From the NCBI RefSeq assembly GCF_026719745.1, contig NZ_JAPPRQ010000053.1, positions 1 to 64,000 of the forward strand: a DNA stretch of 64,000 bases. Reading direction: 5' to 3'. Under the pieces are notes generated by a model. The model did no database searches, had not been told where the DNA came from, and saw only the letters and a list, made by a program, of their open reading frames with translations. The first letter of the stretch is position 1. Every line of letters starts with the position of its first letter. The position numbers were made by a program, and so were the translations under genes. Below, one piece after another: positions 35,473 through 44,555 of the stretch. Source of the stretch: Clostridium sp. ZS2-4. GTDB lineage: Bacteria > Bacillota > Clostridia > Clostridiales > Clostridiaceae.

Positions 35473-36751
35473 CTATTTTTCCTCCTAGCTCTTTAAAATC
35501 TCTCCAGAAATCAGGATAAGATTTCTTCACTGCATTGCTATTAGTTATTATAAGAGGTTCTTCACATTTTATAGAGGCAACTGCCATAGCCATAGCTATT
35601 CTATGGTCATTCCAGCTATCAACTTTTCCACCCTTTAAGCTTTTCTTGCCTTTGATTATTAGTCCATCCTCTAATTCTTCAACCTCTCCACCTATTTTAT
35701 TAAGCTCAGAAGCAATAGCCTTCAATCTATCACTTTCTTTTATACGAAGTCTCTTAGCATTAATTATCTCTGTTGTACCTTCACTTAAAGCTGCCATAAC
35801 AGTAAGTACCGGAACAAGGTCTGGACATTCTGAAGCATCAATAACTATTCCTTTAGTTTTAGATGTTTCAGCTTCTATATAATCCTCTTTTACAGATATA
35901 CTGGCACCCATTTCCTTTAATATATCCACAATAACTTTGTCTCCTTGAAGAGAGGCACTGTTCATATCTTCACACTTTATGTTTTCTCCAAGTGTACCTG
36001 CTACAAGCCAGAAAGCAACTTGTGAAAAATCGCCTTCAACTCTATAATCTCTACTGTTATATTTTTGATTTCCTTTAATATAAAATTCTTTATAGTCTCT
36101 ATTTTCTATTTTTATCCCAAATTTATTTAATGTATCTATAGTTAAATCTACATATCCTTTAGATTCTAACTCTGTTGTAATTATTATCTTAGAATCTCCT
36201 TCTAAAAGTGGAAGTGTAAACATAAGTCCTGTTATAAACTGAGAACTTATATCCCCTTTTACACTAAACTCACCAGGCTTTAATTCACCTTCTACTTTTA
36301 ATGGAAGATCTCCATTGTTAGTTTCATAATGTATATTTTGCTTTTCAAAAATTTCATAATATACATCTAAAGGACGAGATACTAACTTTCCTTTTCCATT
36401 AAAAGTAACTTCACCTTTGGCAAGTAGTGCTACTGGGATTAAAAATCTCAAAGTTGATCCAGACTCAATACAGTCTACAATATTATTTATAAGAGATAAC
36501 TCTTTATTCCCTTTTACACTTAACTTCACTCTATCGTTACTTTCTCTTCCTTCTTCTTTTTTTACTTCTACTCCTAAAGCTTCCATAGATTTAGTGGTAG
36601 CCGTAATATCATCAGAAAATATAATATTATCTATGATACTTTTCCCTTCTGCCAATCCAGCACAAATAACCGCTCTATGTGCTAAACTCTTTGAAGGAGG
36701 AATCTTAACAGATCCCTTTAGTGCCCCAGGATAAATTATAACGTCCTTCAC
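35450..36751 (-). CDS. aroA: 3-phosphoshikimate 1-carboxyvinyltransferase (EPSP synthase)
   Basis: Joins shikimate 3-phosphate and phosphoenolpyruvate. 433 residues from a GTG start 8 bases after [23 protein letters not shown] (residues 18-36, catalytic Lys), [15 protein letters not shown] near 90, and [26 protein letters not shown] near 340 are family signatures. The loop near residues 92-98 has the SGST/LRFL form of class II-like enzymes; glyphosate tolerance cannot be told by eye. Overlaps aroC, 12 bases after aroB. Confidence 0.96.
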   Translation of the reverse strand: MKDVIIYPGALKGSVKIPPSKSLAHRAVICAGLAEGKSIIDNIIFSDDITATTKSMEALGVEVKKEEGRESNDRVKLSVKGNKELSLINNIVDCIESGSTLRFLIPVALLAKGEVTFNGKGKLVSRPLDVYYEIFEKQNIHYETNNGDLPLKVEGELKPGEFSVKGDISSQFITGLMFTLPLLEGDSKIIITTELESKGYVDLTIDTLNKFGIKIENRDYKEFYIKGNQKYNSRDYRVEGDFSQVAFWLVAGTLGENIKCEDMNSASLQGDKVIVDILKEMGASISVKEDYIEAETSKTKGIVIDASECPDLVPVLTVMAALSEGTTEIINAKRLRIKESDRLKAIASELNKIGGEVEELEDGLIIKGKKSLKGGKVDSWNDHRIAMAMAVASIKCEEPLIITNSNAVKKSYPDFWRDFKELGGKIDEWSMGE

Positions 36752-36763
36752 CCTATCATCTCC

Positions 36764-37825
36764 TTATATAAATTTCTGCATTTCTTCCCTTTTCATTTTG
36801 TGAATAAATCCTTCTCCTATATGGGTAAGAAGTATAATATTCATAAATTCGCCTTTATTTTTCTTGTCTAAGGCTACAGCTTCTAATATTTTTTCTTTCT
36901 CATTAAGTTCTATTTCATATTCCAAATTATATTTTTTAATAACTTCCTTTATATTTTCATAAGTTCCACTTTCAGTTATACCCATTTCTTCACTTTTTAC
37001 AGTTATAGCGTACATTCCTAAAGCCACAGCCTCTCCATGAGTATATTTCTCAAAATCAAAATATTTCTCTATTGCATGGCCTATAGTATGCCCAAAATTC
37101 AAAAGCATTCTATCCCCAGTATCCTTTTCATCCTTTTCTACTATCTCTTTCTTTATACTGCAGCATGTATAAATTATGTATTCCATATTAGAAAACAAAT
37201 CCTCTTGCCCATTATATTTCATTAAATTGTCAAATAAGCCTTTATCCCTTATACATGCATATTTTATTACCTCTGCCATCCCATCGTATAAGAATCTTTT
37301 ATCCAAAGTTCTTAACACATCAGGATCTATGAATACAGCTTCTGGATGATAAAAATTTCCTGCTAAATTTTTCCCTCTTGGCAAATCTACAGCTACCTTG
37401 CCCCCTATACTGCTATCTATTTGAGCTAAAAGAGAAGTCGGAATTTGAACAAACGGTATACCTCTAAGTAACGTAGCAGCAGCAAAACCAGTTAAATCTC
37501 CTATGACTCCTCCACCAAGAGCAATTATTAAATCTCCTCTTGTAATTCCAAAATCCAATAATCTATCATAAACTTCTAATAATACCTGAATAGATTTACT
37601 TTTTTCACCTGGTTTTAATACAATTTTGCATACTGTAAAATCATTTTCTTCTAAATTCTTTTTTAACCCTTCACCGTAAAACTTATCAACATTTTCATCC
37701 GTTACTATTGCTATTTTTTTACTTGTGGATATCTTTTTTATTTCTTCTCCCATAGAACACATTAGTCCTTTTTTAATATATATAGGATAACTTTTTTCAG
37801 CAAGATTTATACTGAGTTCTTTCAA
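36764..37825 (-). CDS. aroB: 3-dehydroquinate synthase
   Basis: NAD- and metal-dependent cyclisation of DAHP. 353 residues from a TTG start preceded by AGGAG; the TTG directly follows the tyrA stop. Family segments: LKPGEKSKSIQVLLEVYDRLLDFGITRGDLIIALGGGVIGDLTGFAAATLLRG (NAD and Zn region), QIPTSLLAQIDSSIGGKVAVD, and LLNFGHTIGHAIEK with Zn-binding histidines. Complete and standard. Confidence 0.96.
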   Translation of the reverse strand: MKELSINLAEKSYPIYIKKGLMCSMGEEIKKISTSKKIAIVTDENVDKFYGEGLKKNLEENDFTVCKIVLKPGEKSKSIQVLLEVYDRLLDFGITRGDLIIALGGGVIGDLTGFAAATLLRGIPFVQIPTSLLAQIDSSIGGKVAVDLPRGKNLAGNFYHPEAVFIDPDVLRTLDKRFLYDGMAEVIKYACIRDKGLFDNLMKYNGQEDLFSNMEYIIYTCCSIKKEIVEKDEKDTGDRMLLNFGHTIGHAIEKYFDFEKYTHGEAVALGMYAITVKSEEMGITESGTYENIKEVIKKYNLEYEIELNEKEKILEAVALDKKNKGEFMNIILLTHIGEGFIHKMKREEMQKFI

Positions 37826-38677
37826 CTAGGACATCTCCTTTCTCTTTTTACTTGCTTTCTCCAAAAGCTCTGTAAGCAGAGATTTTTCATCATTTATTAT
37901 AGCATTTTTAACCATTGCTATATTTTTTTCAAATATTTCTATTTCTTTAATCAGATTATCCTTGTTTCCCATAAAAAGCTCAGTCCATAATTGAGAATTA
38001 ATCTGTGCAATTCTTGTAAGTTCTCTATAGCTGTCTCCCGTATATAATCCTGTATCTATCCCTAACTCATCACTATTAACCAAGGATACTGCTATAACAT
38101 GTGGAAGTTGGCTTGTAAAACCTATAATTTCATCATGTTTTTCAGGAGTAATTGTAACTACATTTTTAAAACCAATTTTTCTTATAAGCTCCTCCAGAAA
38201 TTTTATATTTTCTTCTTTATTTCTTTCTGTAGAGGTTATTATATAATTAGCTCCTTTAAATACTTCTTTAGAAGCAAATTTCAACCCTTTCTGCTCACGT
38301 CCTGCCATTGGATGTCCAAAAATAAAGTCTAAATCTTCTCTTAAAATATGGTTTACTTCTTTTACAAATTCACTTTTTATTCCAGTAACATCCGTAATAA
38401 CTGCTCCACTCTTGAAATGTTTAATATTATCCTTTATAAAATCTTTAACCAATTTAGGATACAAACATATTATTACCAAATCTGATTCTTTTAATGGAAT
38501 ATCTGCCTTTACATATCCTTTATCTATTATCCCATTTTTTTCAGCATCATGAATAGATTCTTCATCTATATCAACTGCATAAAGCTTTTTAGGATTCAGT
38601 TCTCTAATGGCCATGGCATAAGACCCACCTATGAGTCCTAAGCCAACAACCGTTACATTTAAATCTAATTTTTCCAC
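37826..38677 (-). CDS. tyrA: Prephenate dehydrogenase
   Basis: Oxidative decarboxylation of prephenate toward tyrosine. 283 residues from the GTG at 38677, which sits 7 bases behind GGAGG; the open frame runs 42 bases further into aroF. Nucleotide fold VVGLGLIGGSYAMAIRE at about 9-25, catalytic His in FGHPMAGREQKG, and TSQLPHVIAVSL follow the family. No ACT domain, so feedback by Tyr is not visible here. Confidence 0.95.
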   Translation of the reverse strand: MEKLDLNVTVVGLGLIGGSYAMAIRELNPKKLYAVDIDEESIHDAEKNGIIDKGYVKADIPLKESDLVIICLYPKLVKDFIKDNIKHFKSGAVITDVTGIKSEFVKEVNHILREDLDFIFGHPMAGREQKGLKFASKEVFKGANYIITSTERNKEENIKFLEELIRKIGFKNVVTITPEKHDEIIGFTSQLPHVIAVSLVNSDELGIDTGLYTGDSYRELTRIAQINSQLWTELFMGNKDNLIKEIEIFEKNIAMVKNAIINDEKSLLTELLEKASKKRKEMS

Positions 38678-38690
38678 AATTACCCCTCCA

Positions 38691-39704
38691 TTAGATTTCT
38701 TTATCCACAGCTTTTGCAATACCTCTTAATGAATTCATTAATGCATCAAATTTTTCTGGTTTTAAAGATTGTGCTCCATCACTTTTTGCATTGGCAGGGT
38801 CATTGTGTACCTCTATCATTAAACCATCCGCTCCAACTGCAATTGACGCCTTAGCTAATGGTTCTACAAGCCACCACATTCCTCCAGCATGACTTGGATC
38901 TATTATTATAGGTAAGTGGCTTAATTTTTTTATTACAGGCACAATACTTAAATCCAGTGTATTTCTTGTATATGTTTCAAAAGTTCTTATTCCTCTTTCA
39001 CAAAGAATTACATTTTCATTACCCTCTGACATTATATATTCAGCTGACATTAGGAATTCCTCTACAGTAGCTGATAACCCTCTTTTTAAAAGAATAGGTG
39101 TCTTTGTCTTACCAACCTCTTTTAGTAAATCAAAATTCTGCATATTTCTTGCACCTATTTGAATTACATCAACATCCTCAACAAATTTTTCTACTAAACT
39201 TGGTGACATTATTTCAGTAACTATAGGTAATCCAGTTTCTTCTCTTGCTGCTTTTAATATTTCTAACCCTCTTTCTCCCATTCCTTGGAAGCTGTATGGT
39301 GAAGTTCTTGGCTTATATGCTCCACCTCTTAAGAATCCAGCCCCAGATTCTTTAATTCTTTTTGCAATTCCTATAAGCTGTTCTTCACTTTCTACTGAAC
39401 AAGGTCCTGCCATTACAGCAAGCTTAGTACCACCAATAATTTGATCTCTAACATTTACTATAGTATCCTCTGGATGGAAAAGTCTATTTGCCTTTTTGTA
39501 AGGTTCTTGTACATGTAATACTTTATCTACCTCTATATCAGCTTCGATTTGATTTGGATTGATTGCACTTGTATCCCCCAATAAACCAAGTACACAATAT
39601 TTATCTCCTTGCCATAAATTTACTGTTACCCCTTTTTCACTTAATTTTGCTCTCAATTTTTCAACACTTTCCTTTGATGCACCTGGATTCATTACAATAA
39701 TCAT
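38691..39704 (-). CDS. aroF: 3-deoxy-7-phosphoheptulonate synthase (DAHP synthase), type I-beta
   Basis: First step of the shikimate pathway. 337 residues: an N-terminal ferredoxin/ACT-like regulatory domain (1-70, MIIVMNPGASKESVEKLRAKL) as in the Thermotoga/Clostridium subgroup, then a KDO8P/DAHP barrel with AVMAGPCSVESEEQ near 95, FLRGGAYKPRTSPYSFQG near 126, LLKRG, and PIIIDPSHAGG near 275. The regulatory domain gives feedback by Tyr or Phe in relatives. It is the first structural gene behind the aromatic attenuator. Confidence 0.96.
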   Translation of the reverse strand: MIIVMNPGASKESVEKLRAKLSEKGVTVNLWQGDKYCVLGLLGDTSAINPNQIEADIEVDKVLHVQEPYKKANRLFHPEDTIVNVRDQIIGGTKLAVMAGPCSVESEEQLIGIAKRIKESGAGFLRGGAYKPRTSPYSFQGMGERGLEILKAAREETGLPIVTEIMSPSLVEKFVEDVDVIQIGARNMQNFDLLKEVGKTKTPILLKRGLSATVEEFLMSAEYIMSEGNENVILCERGIRTFETYTRNTLDLSIVPVIKKLSHLPIIIDPSHAGGMWWLVEPLAKASIAVGADGLMIEVHNDPANAKSDGAQSLKPEKFDALMNSLRGIAKAVDKEI

Positions 39705-39736
39705 AAAAATAGCCTCCCTATATAATTTTTTATAAG

Positions 39737-39766
39737 AAAAGAAGACCCGTTAATGAGTCTTCTTTT
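39737..39766 (-). terminator. Attenuator terminator of the aro operon
   Basis: Minus-strand stem AAAAGAAGACTC / GGGTCTTCTTTT followed by CTTATAAAA, 32 bases before the aroF ATG and about 50 bases after the leader-peptide stop. A second small hairpin AAATCT / AGATTT just upstream (about 39768-39797) overlaps its foot and could act as the competing structure. Confidence 0.75.
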
Positions 39767-39817
39767 AAAATCTTTTATAGTTATATGTTTAGATTTATAT
39801 AAACTTATATCTATACC

Positions 39818-39955
39818 CTAGTTTAGAATAAAACACTCATTAGAAATAGGAATTATTGTTTTTTCACAGAACAAAAAGCTAGCGCTAAAATAAAAGCCCA
39901 AGCTAAAGTAAAAATAAAATTGTTCTGCTATTCCCTTTCCAATAAGATTTCTCAT
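39818..39955 (-). CDS. Phe/Tyr-rich leader peptide of the aro operon (45 aa)
   Basis: Short gene between promoter and attenuator terminator. GGGGG (39964-39968) lies 8 bases before the ATG at 39955; the frame stops with TAG at 39818-39820. Residues 13-29 hold seven Phe and three Tyr (FYFYFSLGFYFSASFLF), about ten aromatic codons in 17. In known amino acid attenuators a ribosome stalling on such codons when charged tRNA is scarce changes RNA folding and prevents termination. The peptide itself need have no other role. The cognate biosynthetic operon directly follows. Confidence 0.85.
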   Translation of the reverse strand: MRNLIGKGIAEQFYFYFSLGFYFSASFLFCEKTIIPISNECFILN

Positions 39956-39998
39956 TTGTTATTCCCCCAAATTTATATGTTTTTAGTTATTGTGTTAA

Positions 39999-40026
39999 AT
40001 TATATCACTTTTTCTCATTATGTCAA
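39999..40026 (-). promoter_or_regulatory. Promoter of the aro operon
   Basis: Minus strand TTGACA (40021-40026), 16-base spacer, TATAAT (39999-40004). The predicted start is near 39990, about 35 bases before the leader peptide. No T-box or trp-like binding repeats are seen in the 448-base gap 39705-40152. Confidence 0.88.
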
Positions 40027-40152
40027 TATAATATTTGTAAAATTTCAAATATTATTAACACTTTTGCACATTAATTAATATAATATAGTAACTCCACGAT
40101 ATTTCAAAATAGACAAGCTACATCATCCTATATGGCAGGAGGTGATTTCTAA

Positions 40153-40515
40153 ATGGGAAGAGGTTTAATATTACTACTTCTAATCTTAGCTAAATGTGGA
40201 TGTGGTCGCGGTTATGGTAGAGGATGCGGCTATGGATACGGTAGTGGAAGCTGTGGTTGTGGTTGTAACTGCAATAAATGTGGCTGCTGTAGTTGTGGAT
40301 GCAAAGACTGCTGTAGTTGTGGATGCAAAGACTGCTGTTGCTGTGATGACTGCTGTTGTAAGAAGAAGCATAAACATCATAAGAAGGATTGTGATTGCTG
40401 CTGTTGCTGTAAAAATTATGGTTATGGCGGTGGCTGTGGTCCTAGTGGCGGATGTGCCCCTAGCTGTGGATCTAGTTGCGGCTGTGGATCACTTTTTGAT
40501 TGGTTCTGCTGCTAA
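40153..40515 (+). CDS. Cysteine/glycine-rich protein (120 aa, 36 Cys)
   Basis: After MGRGLILLLLILAK the whole protein is low complexity: 36 cysteines (30 percent) with Gly, Lys, Asp, Tyr and a histidine/lysine patch KKKHKHHKKD at about residues 70-79. Clusters include CCSCGCKD twice in tandem, from an exact 24-bp DNA repeat (about 40288-40335), and five consecutive cysteines. AGGAGGTGAT precedes the ATG by 7 bases, which supports a real gene; open frames on both strands here are composition artefacts. It may bind metal ions or be a crosslinked spore or wall protein; this is not established. Terminator at 40533. Confidence 0.75.
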   Translation: MGRGLILLLLILAKCGCGRGYGRGCGYGYGSGSCGCGCNCNKCGCCSCGCKDCCSCGCKDCCCCDDCCCKKKHKHHKKDCDCCCCCKNYGYGGGCGPSGGCAPSCGSSCGCGSLFDWFCC

Positions 40516-40532
40516 TAAAAAATTTAAAATAG

Positions 40533-40569
40533 AAGGTGACAGGATTAGAAAACTAATCCTATCACCTTT
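40533..40569. terminator. Bidirectional terminator
   Basis: AAGGTGACAGGATTAG / CTAATCCTATCACCTT stem with one mismatch between the Cys-rich gene and the converging opuC operon; its left-reading arm overlaps the opuC stop codon. Confidence 0.88.
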
Positions 40570-42157
40570 ATTTAATTAAACCTTTTTCTTTTAAAAACTC
40601 ATTAGCAACCTTTCTAGGTTCTTCACCTAACTTATCAACTTTATAGTTAAGTTCTCTCATAGTTTCTTCATTTATCTTTCCTGCTAATTTATTTAAAATC
40701 TCCTTTAATTCTGGATACTTTTCAAGTGTATCCTTTCTAACCATTGGTACTGCATAATACGGAGGGAAGAAGTTCTTATCATCTTCTAATGTCTTTAAAT
40801 CGAAAGCTTTTAATAATCCATCTGTTGAGAAAGCATCAATAACATCAGATTCTTTATTATTTACAGCTGTATATCTTAATCCACCATCTACTGGCTTTAA
40901 GCTTTTGAAATTAGTATTATATATTTTTTTCAATCCTTTATATCCATCATCTCTATCTGAAAATTCCATAGTACATCCTAAAATCAATTTATCACTTACC
41001 TTTGCAAGGTCTGATGTAGTTTTAAGATTATACTTTTCAGCTGTATCCTTCCTTACTGCTAATACATAGGTATTATTAAATCCTAAAGGGGCTAACCATT
41101 CTACATTATACTCTTTGTCAAAATATTCCTTAACTATATTATAAGTTTTATCTGCATCAGTTATAGGCTCTCTTTGCATTATGCTTACCAGTCCAGTTCC
41201 AGTATATTCTACATAAGCATCAACATCTCCAGATTTCACCGCTTCCCATACTACACTCGAACCACCTAAATTCAATTTTCTTTCAACCTTTAAATCAGTA
41301 TCTTTTTCTACTAGATCAGCAAGCATATTACCTAAAATAAGCTGTTCACTAAAATTTTTAGATCCTATTACAATAGTATCTTTCTTACCATACATTCTAC
41401 TTCCTACGACACCTGCTATAATAACAACTACTAAAACCGCAGTAGTCACTAGTACTTTGTTTTTCTGTTTGTTATTTCTTATACTTCTTCTCTTTTTTTG
41501 TTTTCTAGCTTTATTGCTATCTAATTTTATACCTTCTGGAACAACTGCATCCTCAATCTTTCCAATTATAAAGTCCATTACAAGAGCAAGTATACACGCA
41601 GGTATTGCACCTGCTAAAATCATATAATTATCTACTCTCTGAACTCCTGTAAATACTAGATATCCAAGACCACCCGCCCCTATAAAAGCCGCTATTGTCA
41701 TAAGACCAACAGCTGTAACTGCTGCAATTCTTATACCAGCCATAATAACGGGAAGAGCTAAAGGTAATTGCACCATTTTTAAAGTTTGTGCTCCCGTAAG
41801 TCCCATTCCTTTTGATGCTTCAATCATATCAGGATTTATATTTTTAAGCCCAGTATATGTATTCTTTACTATTGGGAGTAGTGAATACAAAAATACCATA
41901 ACTATAGCAGGCGTACTACCTATTCCAAGAACAGGAATCAAAAATCCCAAAAGAGCAAGACTTGGAACTGCTTGTATTACATTAGCTATACCTATTATTG
42001 GACCAGCCAAATTCTTTTTCCTTGTTATTAATATTCCAAGAGGCACTCCTACTAATATGGCAACTATAACAGCAGCTATAGTAAGTCCTAAATGCTGTAA
42101 CAACAATTCTATTACTTGATCACTTCTATTAGCTAAATATGGAAAAAATTCTTTCAT
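40568..42157 (-). CDS. Osmolyte ABC transporter permease fused to substrate-binding domain (OpuCB-OpuCC type)
   Basis: 529-residue fusion. Residues 1-215 are a permease ([49 protein letters not shown] as EAA loop); after a basic linker and one more membrane segment (about 232-252) comes a QAT-type binding domain ([27 protein letters not shown] to the end), so the receptor is tethered to the membrane. Such fusions import glycine betaine, choline or carnitine. It overlaps the ATPase gene by 1 base (TAATG). Confidence 0.92.
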   Translation of the reverse strand: MKEFFPYLANRSDQVIELLLQHLGLTIAAVIVAILVGVPLGILITRKKNLAGPIIGIANVIQAVPSLALLGFLIPVLGIGSTPAIVMVFLYSLLPIVKNTYTGLKNINPDMIEASKGMGLTGAQTLKMVQLPLALPVIMAGIRIAAVTAVGLMTIAAFIGAGGLGYLVFTGVQRVDNYMILAGAIPACILALVMDFIIGKIEDAVVPEGIKLDSNKARKQKKRRSIRNNKQKNKVLVTTAVLVVVIIAGVVGSRMYGKKDTIVIGSKNFSEQLILGNMLADLVEKDTDLKVERKLNLGGSSVVWEAVKSGDVDAYVEYTGTGLVSIMQREPITDADKTYNIVKEYFDKEYNVEWLAPLGFNNTYVLAVRKDTAEKYNLKTTSDLAKVSDKLILGCTMEFSDRDDGYKGLKKIYNTNFKSLKPVDGGLRYTAVNNKESDVIDAFSTDGLLKAFDLKTLEDDKNFFPPYYAVPMVRKDTLEKYPELKEILNKLAGKINEETMRELNYKVDKLGEEPRKVANEFLKEKGLIK

Positions 42158-43287
42158 TATAGGCCGACCTCCTCTTCATCTAAAAACTGTCCACTGAGTA
42201 CATTTATAAGACTACTTCTGGTAATAAGCCCTATTAATTTATCATCATTATCTACTACTGGAATATATCCAACATGCTTTTCATTCATCACTTTTAATAC
42301 ATCTACAATAGAGTCATCCTTATTAACTACAATAACTTTTTTTTCCATCAAGTCATTTAAAGTTAACTTTTTCTCTCTATTTTTTCTTATATCTTTTAAA
42401 GTAGCTATCCCTTTAAGTTTATTATGTTCATCAACAACTATAATGCTGTCAACATGTCTTTCATTCATTATTTCCGCAGCCTGAAGCGCAGTCCTTGTTC
42501 CTAATGTTTTTACTGGTTCTTCAATTACTATATCTTCTGCTTTAATAAATTCTGGTTGATTCCAAATTCTGTTTTTACCTATAAATTCTTCAACAAATCC
42601 ATGACCAGGATTTTTAAGAATTTCTTCTGGAGTATCATATTGGAGAATTACACCATCTTTCATTATGCAAATCCTATCACCTAGTTTTAAGGCTTCATCC
42701 ATATCATGTGTAACAAAAACTATTGTCTTTTTTAATTTCTGTTGTAAGTTAAATAATTCATCTTGAAGTGCATTTCTTGTTATTGGATCAAGTGCACTAA
42801 AAGGTTCATCCATTAATATAACCTCTGGATCTGTAGCAAAAGCTCTAGCAACTCCGATTCTTTGCTGCTGTCCTCCACTGAGTTCACTAGGATATCTGTC
42901 AATATATTTTTCAGACTCCATTCCTACCATTTCCAATAACTCATAAGTTCTTTTATTTATTTTATCTTCATCCCAGTTCTTCAAGTACGGAACCAAACCT
43001 ATATTGTCACCAACAGTCATATGTGGAAATAATCCTGTTTGCTGTATTACATACCCTATATTTCTTCTAAGCTCAATAGTATCTTTTTTGCTTATATCTT
43101 CACCATTTATTATAATCTGTCCTGATGTAGGCTTTATCAGCTTATTTAGCATTTTTAACGTTGTAGTTTTTCCACATCCACTAGGACCTATAAGCACAAC
43201 TAATTCCCCTTTGTTTATCTGCAAATCAATGCCCTTCAAAACATGGCTATTCTTAAAGGATTTCTTAACATTTTTTAGCTCTATCAT
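42157..43287 (-). CDS. opuCA: Osmolyte ABC transporter ATP-binding protein with CBS domains (OpuCA type)
   Basis: 376-residue ATPase. Walker [10 protein letters not shown] near 32-40, signature LSGGQQQR near 135, Walker [14 protein letters not shown] near 155, then two CBS domains at about 255-370 ([20 protein letters not shown] and [20 protein letters not shown]). CBS domains of OpuCA relatives bind cyclic di-AMP. Upstream lie paired palindromes and, beyond a repeat element, a BusR-like regulator, so transcription and activity may both be tied to that nucleotide. Confidence 0.93.
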   Translation of the reverse strand: MIELKNVKKSFKNSHVLKGIDLQINKGELVVLIGPSGCGKTTTLKMLNKLIKPTSGQIIINGEDISKKDTIELRRNIGYVIQQTGLFPHMTVGDNIGLVPYLKNWDEDKINKRTYELLEMVGMESEKYIDRYPSELSGGQQQRIGVARAFATDPEVILMDEPFSALDPITRNALQDELFNLQQKLKKTIVFVTHDMDEALKLGDRICIMKDGVILQYDTPEEILKNPGHGFVEEFIGKNRIWNQPEFIKAEDIVIEEPVKTLGTRTALQAAEIMNERHVDSIIVVDEHNKLKGIATLKDIRKNREKKLTLNDLMEKKVIVVNKDDSIVDVLKVMNEKHVGYIPVVDNDDKLIGLITRSSLINVLSGQFLDEEEVGL

Positions 43288-43356
43288 ATACTTCCCCCTT
43301 AAAACAATTATTTATATTAAGCTAGTTTATACATAACTTATAAAAATTATTTACAA

Positions 43357-43419
43357 ACAACTTTGCTTTTTTGTGAAAGTTGTTTTTTTCATACAACTTT
43401 ATATTAACACGGAGGTTGT
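43357..43419 (-). promoter_or_regulatory. Two long-spacer palindromes before opuCA
   Basis: ACAACTTT-N11-AAAGTTGT at 43357-43383 and ACAACTTT-N11-GAGGTTGT at 43393-43419, identical spacing, 36 bases apart, 70-130 bases upstream of opuCA. A third, ACAACTTG-N10-AAAGTTGT, is at 43543-43568. The bipartite form fits a tetrameric GntR/RCK regulator such as BusR. Confidence 0.75.
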
Positions 43420-43542
43420 TTGTTGTCAAACATATTGTAAATTTATTGCAGTTTTTAAAGATAAGTCTTTATTTATCTTTAAAACTTTTTATAAATCTGT
43501 AGGCTTCTTCACTTGAGAATATAATTCTTCTCCTCCCGCTAA

Positions 43543-43568
43543 ACAACTTGTTTTAATAATAAAGTTGT
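43543..43568. promoter_or_regulatory. Third ACAACTT/AAAGTTGT palindrome
   Basis: Half-sites ACAACTTG (43543-43550) and AAAGTTGT (43561-43568). It lies between opuC and the regulator, about 260 bases upstream of opuCA and downstream of the regulator gene. Confidence 0.6.
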
Positions 43569-43602
43569 ATATTTTGTGCTAATACAACATACAAATAATT
43601 CT

Positions 43603-43810
43603 AATTGAAAATTGAAAGTTAAGAGTTAAAAGTTAAAAGTGATGGATGTTTTGCTAATACAAAACTAGAATTTTAAAAATAAAAAGGTCTAAATATAGAT
43701 AATTTCTATATTTAGACCTTTTTATTTTTAAGTTTTTATGTAACAAAAACTCCCTTCACTCTCCACTTCCAACTCTCAATTATCAACTAGAAAATTACTT
43801 CACACTTTTC
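43603..43810. repeat. Heptad repeat element A, with internal terminator hairpin
   Basis: Six phased 7-bp units at 43603-43644 (AATTGAA, AATTGAA, AGTTAAG, AGTTAAA, AGTTAAA, AGTGATG), then GATGTTTTGCTAA. An 18-bp terminator-like stem AAGGTCTAAATATAGA / TCTATATTTAGACCTT follows at 43682-43726. Then come inverse copies of the core (43740-43753) and five inverse heptads (43754-43788), ending CTAGAAAA up to the regulator's stop at 43811. The internal hairpin can terminate the regulator transcript. Confidence 0.85.
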
Positions 43811-44434
43811 TTATTTTATTCCCAAAAATCTTTTTACTCTTTCCACAGCTCCTGTATCCCCGACTACTATAATTTTATCTCCCTGTTTAAATTCCAAATA
43901 GGGTCCTGGCGATATTAAAATTTGATCTTCTCTTTTAACTCCTATTATTGTACCTCCAGTATTGTGCCAAAATTCACTTTCCCCAATAGTCTTACCCAAT
44001 ATACTAGATGAATTCGGCACTTCAATTTCAATAGGCTCTATTAAATCTGTATTTTTAAATCTATAAGAATAATCAATAATTTTTTCATTTACTTCTTGTA
44101 TTTGCTTTTCTAAGTCATTCCTATCCTGAAGTAATTTCTTTATACTATTTCTTAAAGATCCTATGCTTTCCTTTTCTTTAAAGCTTTCCACAAATCCATA
44201 AGCCTCTTTTGTAGATTTAATTATTATTCCACTACCTTTGTTTACTTCAACTACCCCTTTATCTTCAAGCAACTTCATGGCTTTTCTTATAGTTTCGGGT
44301 GAAACATTGTACTCACCTGCTAAGATCGATCGTCCTCTTAATTTTTCTCCTTCTTCTAAATATCCCTTATATATTCTTAGCGCAACATCTACTGCTATTT
44401 TTACATAACGGGGCATTTCTATACGTTCACCCAT
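43811..44434 (-). CDS. BusR-like regulator (GntR helix-turn-helix plus RCK_C domain)
   Basis: 207 residues. Residues 1-75 are a GntR winged helix (LRGRSILAGEYNVSPETIRKAMKLLEDKGVVEVNKGSGIII), about 85-120 a coiled coil (SLRNSIKKLLQDRNDLEKQIQEVNEKI) and about 135-207 an RCK_C/TrkA-C domain (GKTIGESEFWHNTGGTIIGVKRE...GDKIIVVGDTGAVERVKRFLG). This three-part layout is that of BusR, the cyclic di-AMP-activated repressor of betaine uptake in streptococci and lactococci. Its neighbour is the opuC betaine-type transporter with matching bipartite palindromes. GGAGG lies 7 bases before the ATG. Confidence 0.85.
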   Translation of the reverse strand: MGERIEMPRYVKIAVDVALRIYKGYLEEGEKLRGRSILAGEYNVSPETIRKAMKLLEDKGVVEVNKGSGIIIKSTKEAYGFVESFKEKESIGSLRNSIKKLLQDRNDLEKQIQEVNEKIIDYSYRFKNTDLIEPIEIEVPNSSSILGKTIGESEFWHNTGGTIIGVKREDQILISPGPYLEFKQGDKIIVVGDTGAVERVKRFLGIK

Positions 44435-44555
44435 ACTAAAACCTCCAAAACTACTATAATCATATTTGCAAATATGATTATAGCATAAAGTGAACTGTAA
44501 TTCAGTTGAAATTTTTACTTCAGCTAAATTTTAATTGAACTTATTTTTAAATTAG

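Noticed and set aside
39705-40152. T-box before the aro operon
   Set aside because: No specifier loop, AG bulge or UGGN-containing antiterminator is present; the leader peptide and terminator explain the region better.
40186-40579. Long open frames on the opposite strand and in another frame across the Cys-rich gene
   Set aside because: They are alanine/threonine/valine low-complexity translations forced by the repetitive TGT/GGT composition and lack ribosome sites; only the frame starting at 40153 follows AGGAGGTGAT.
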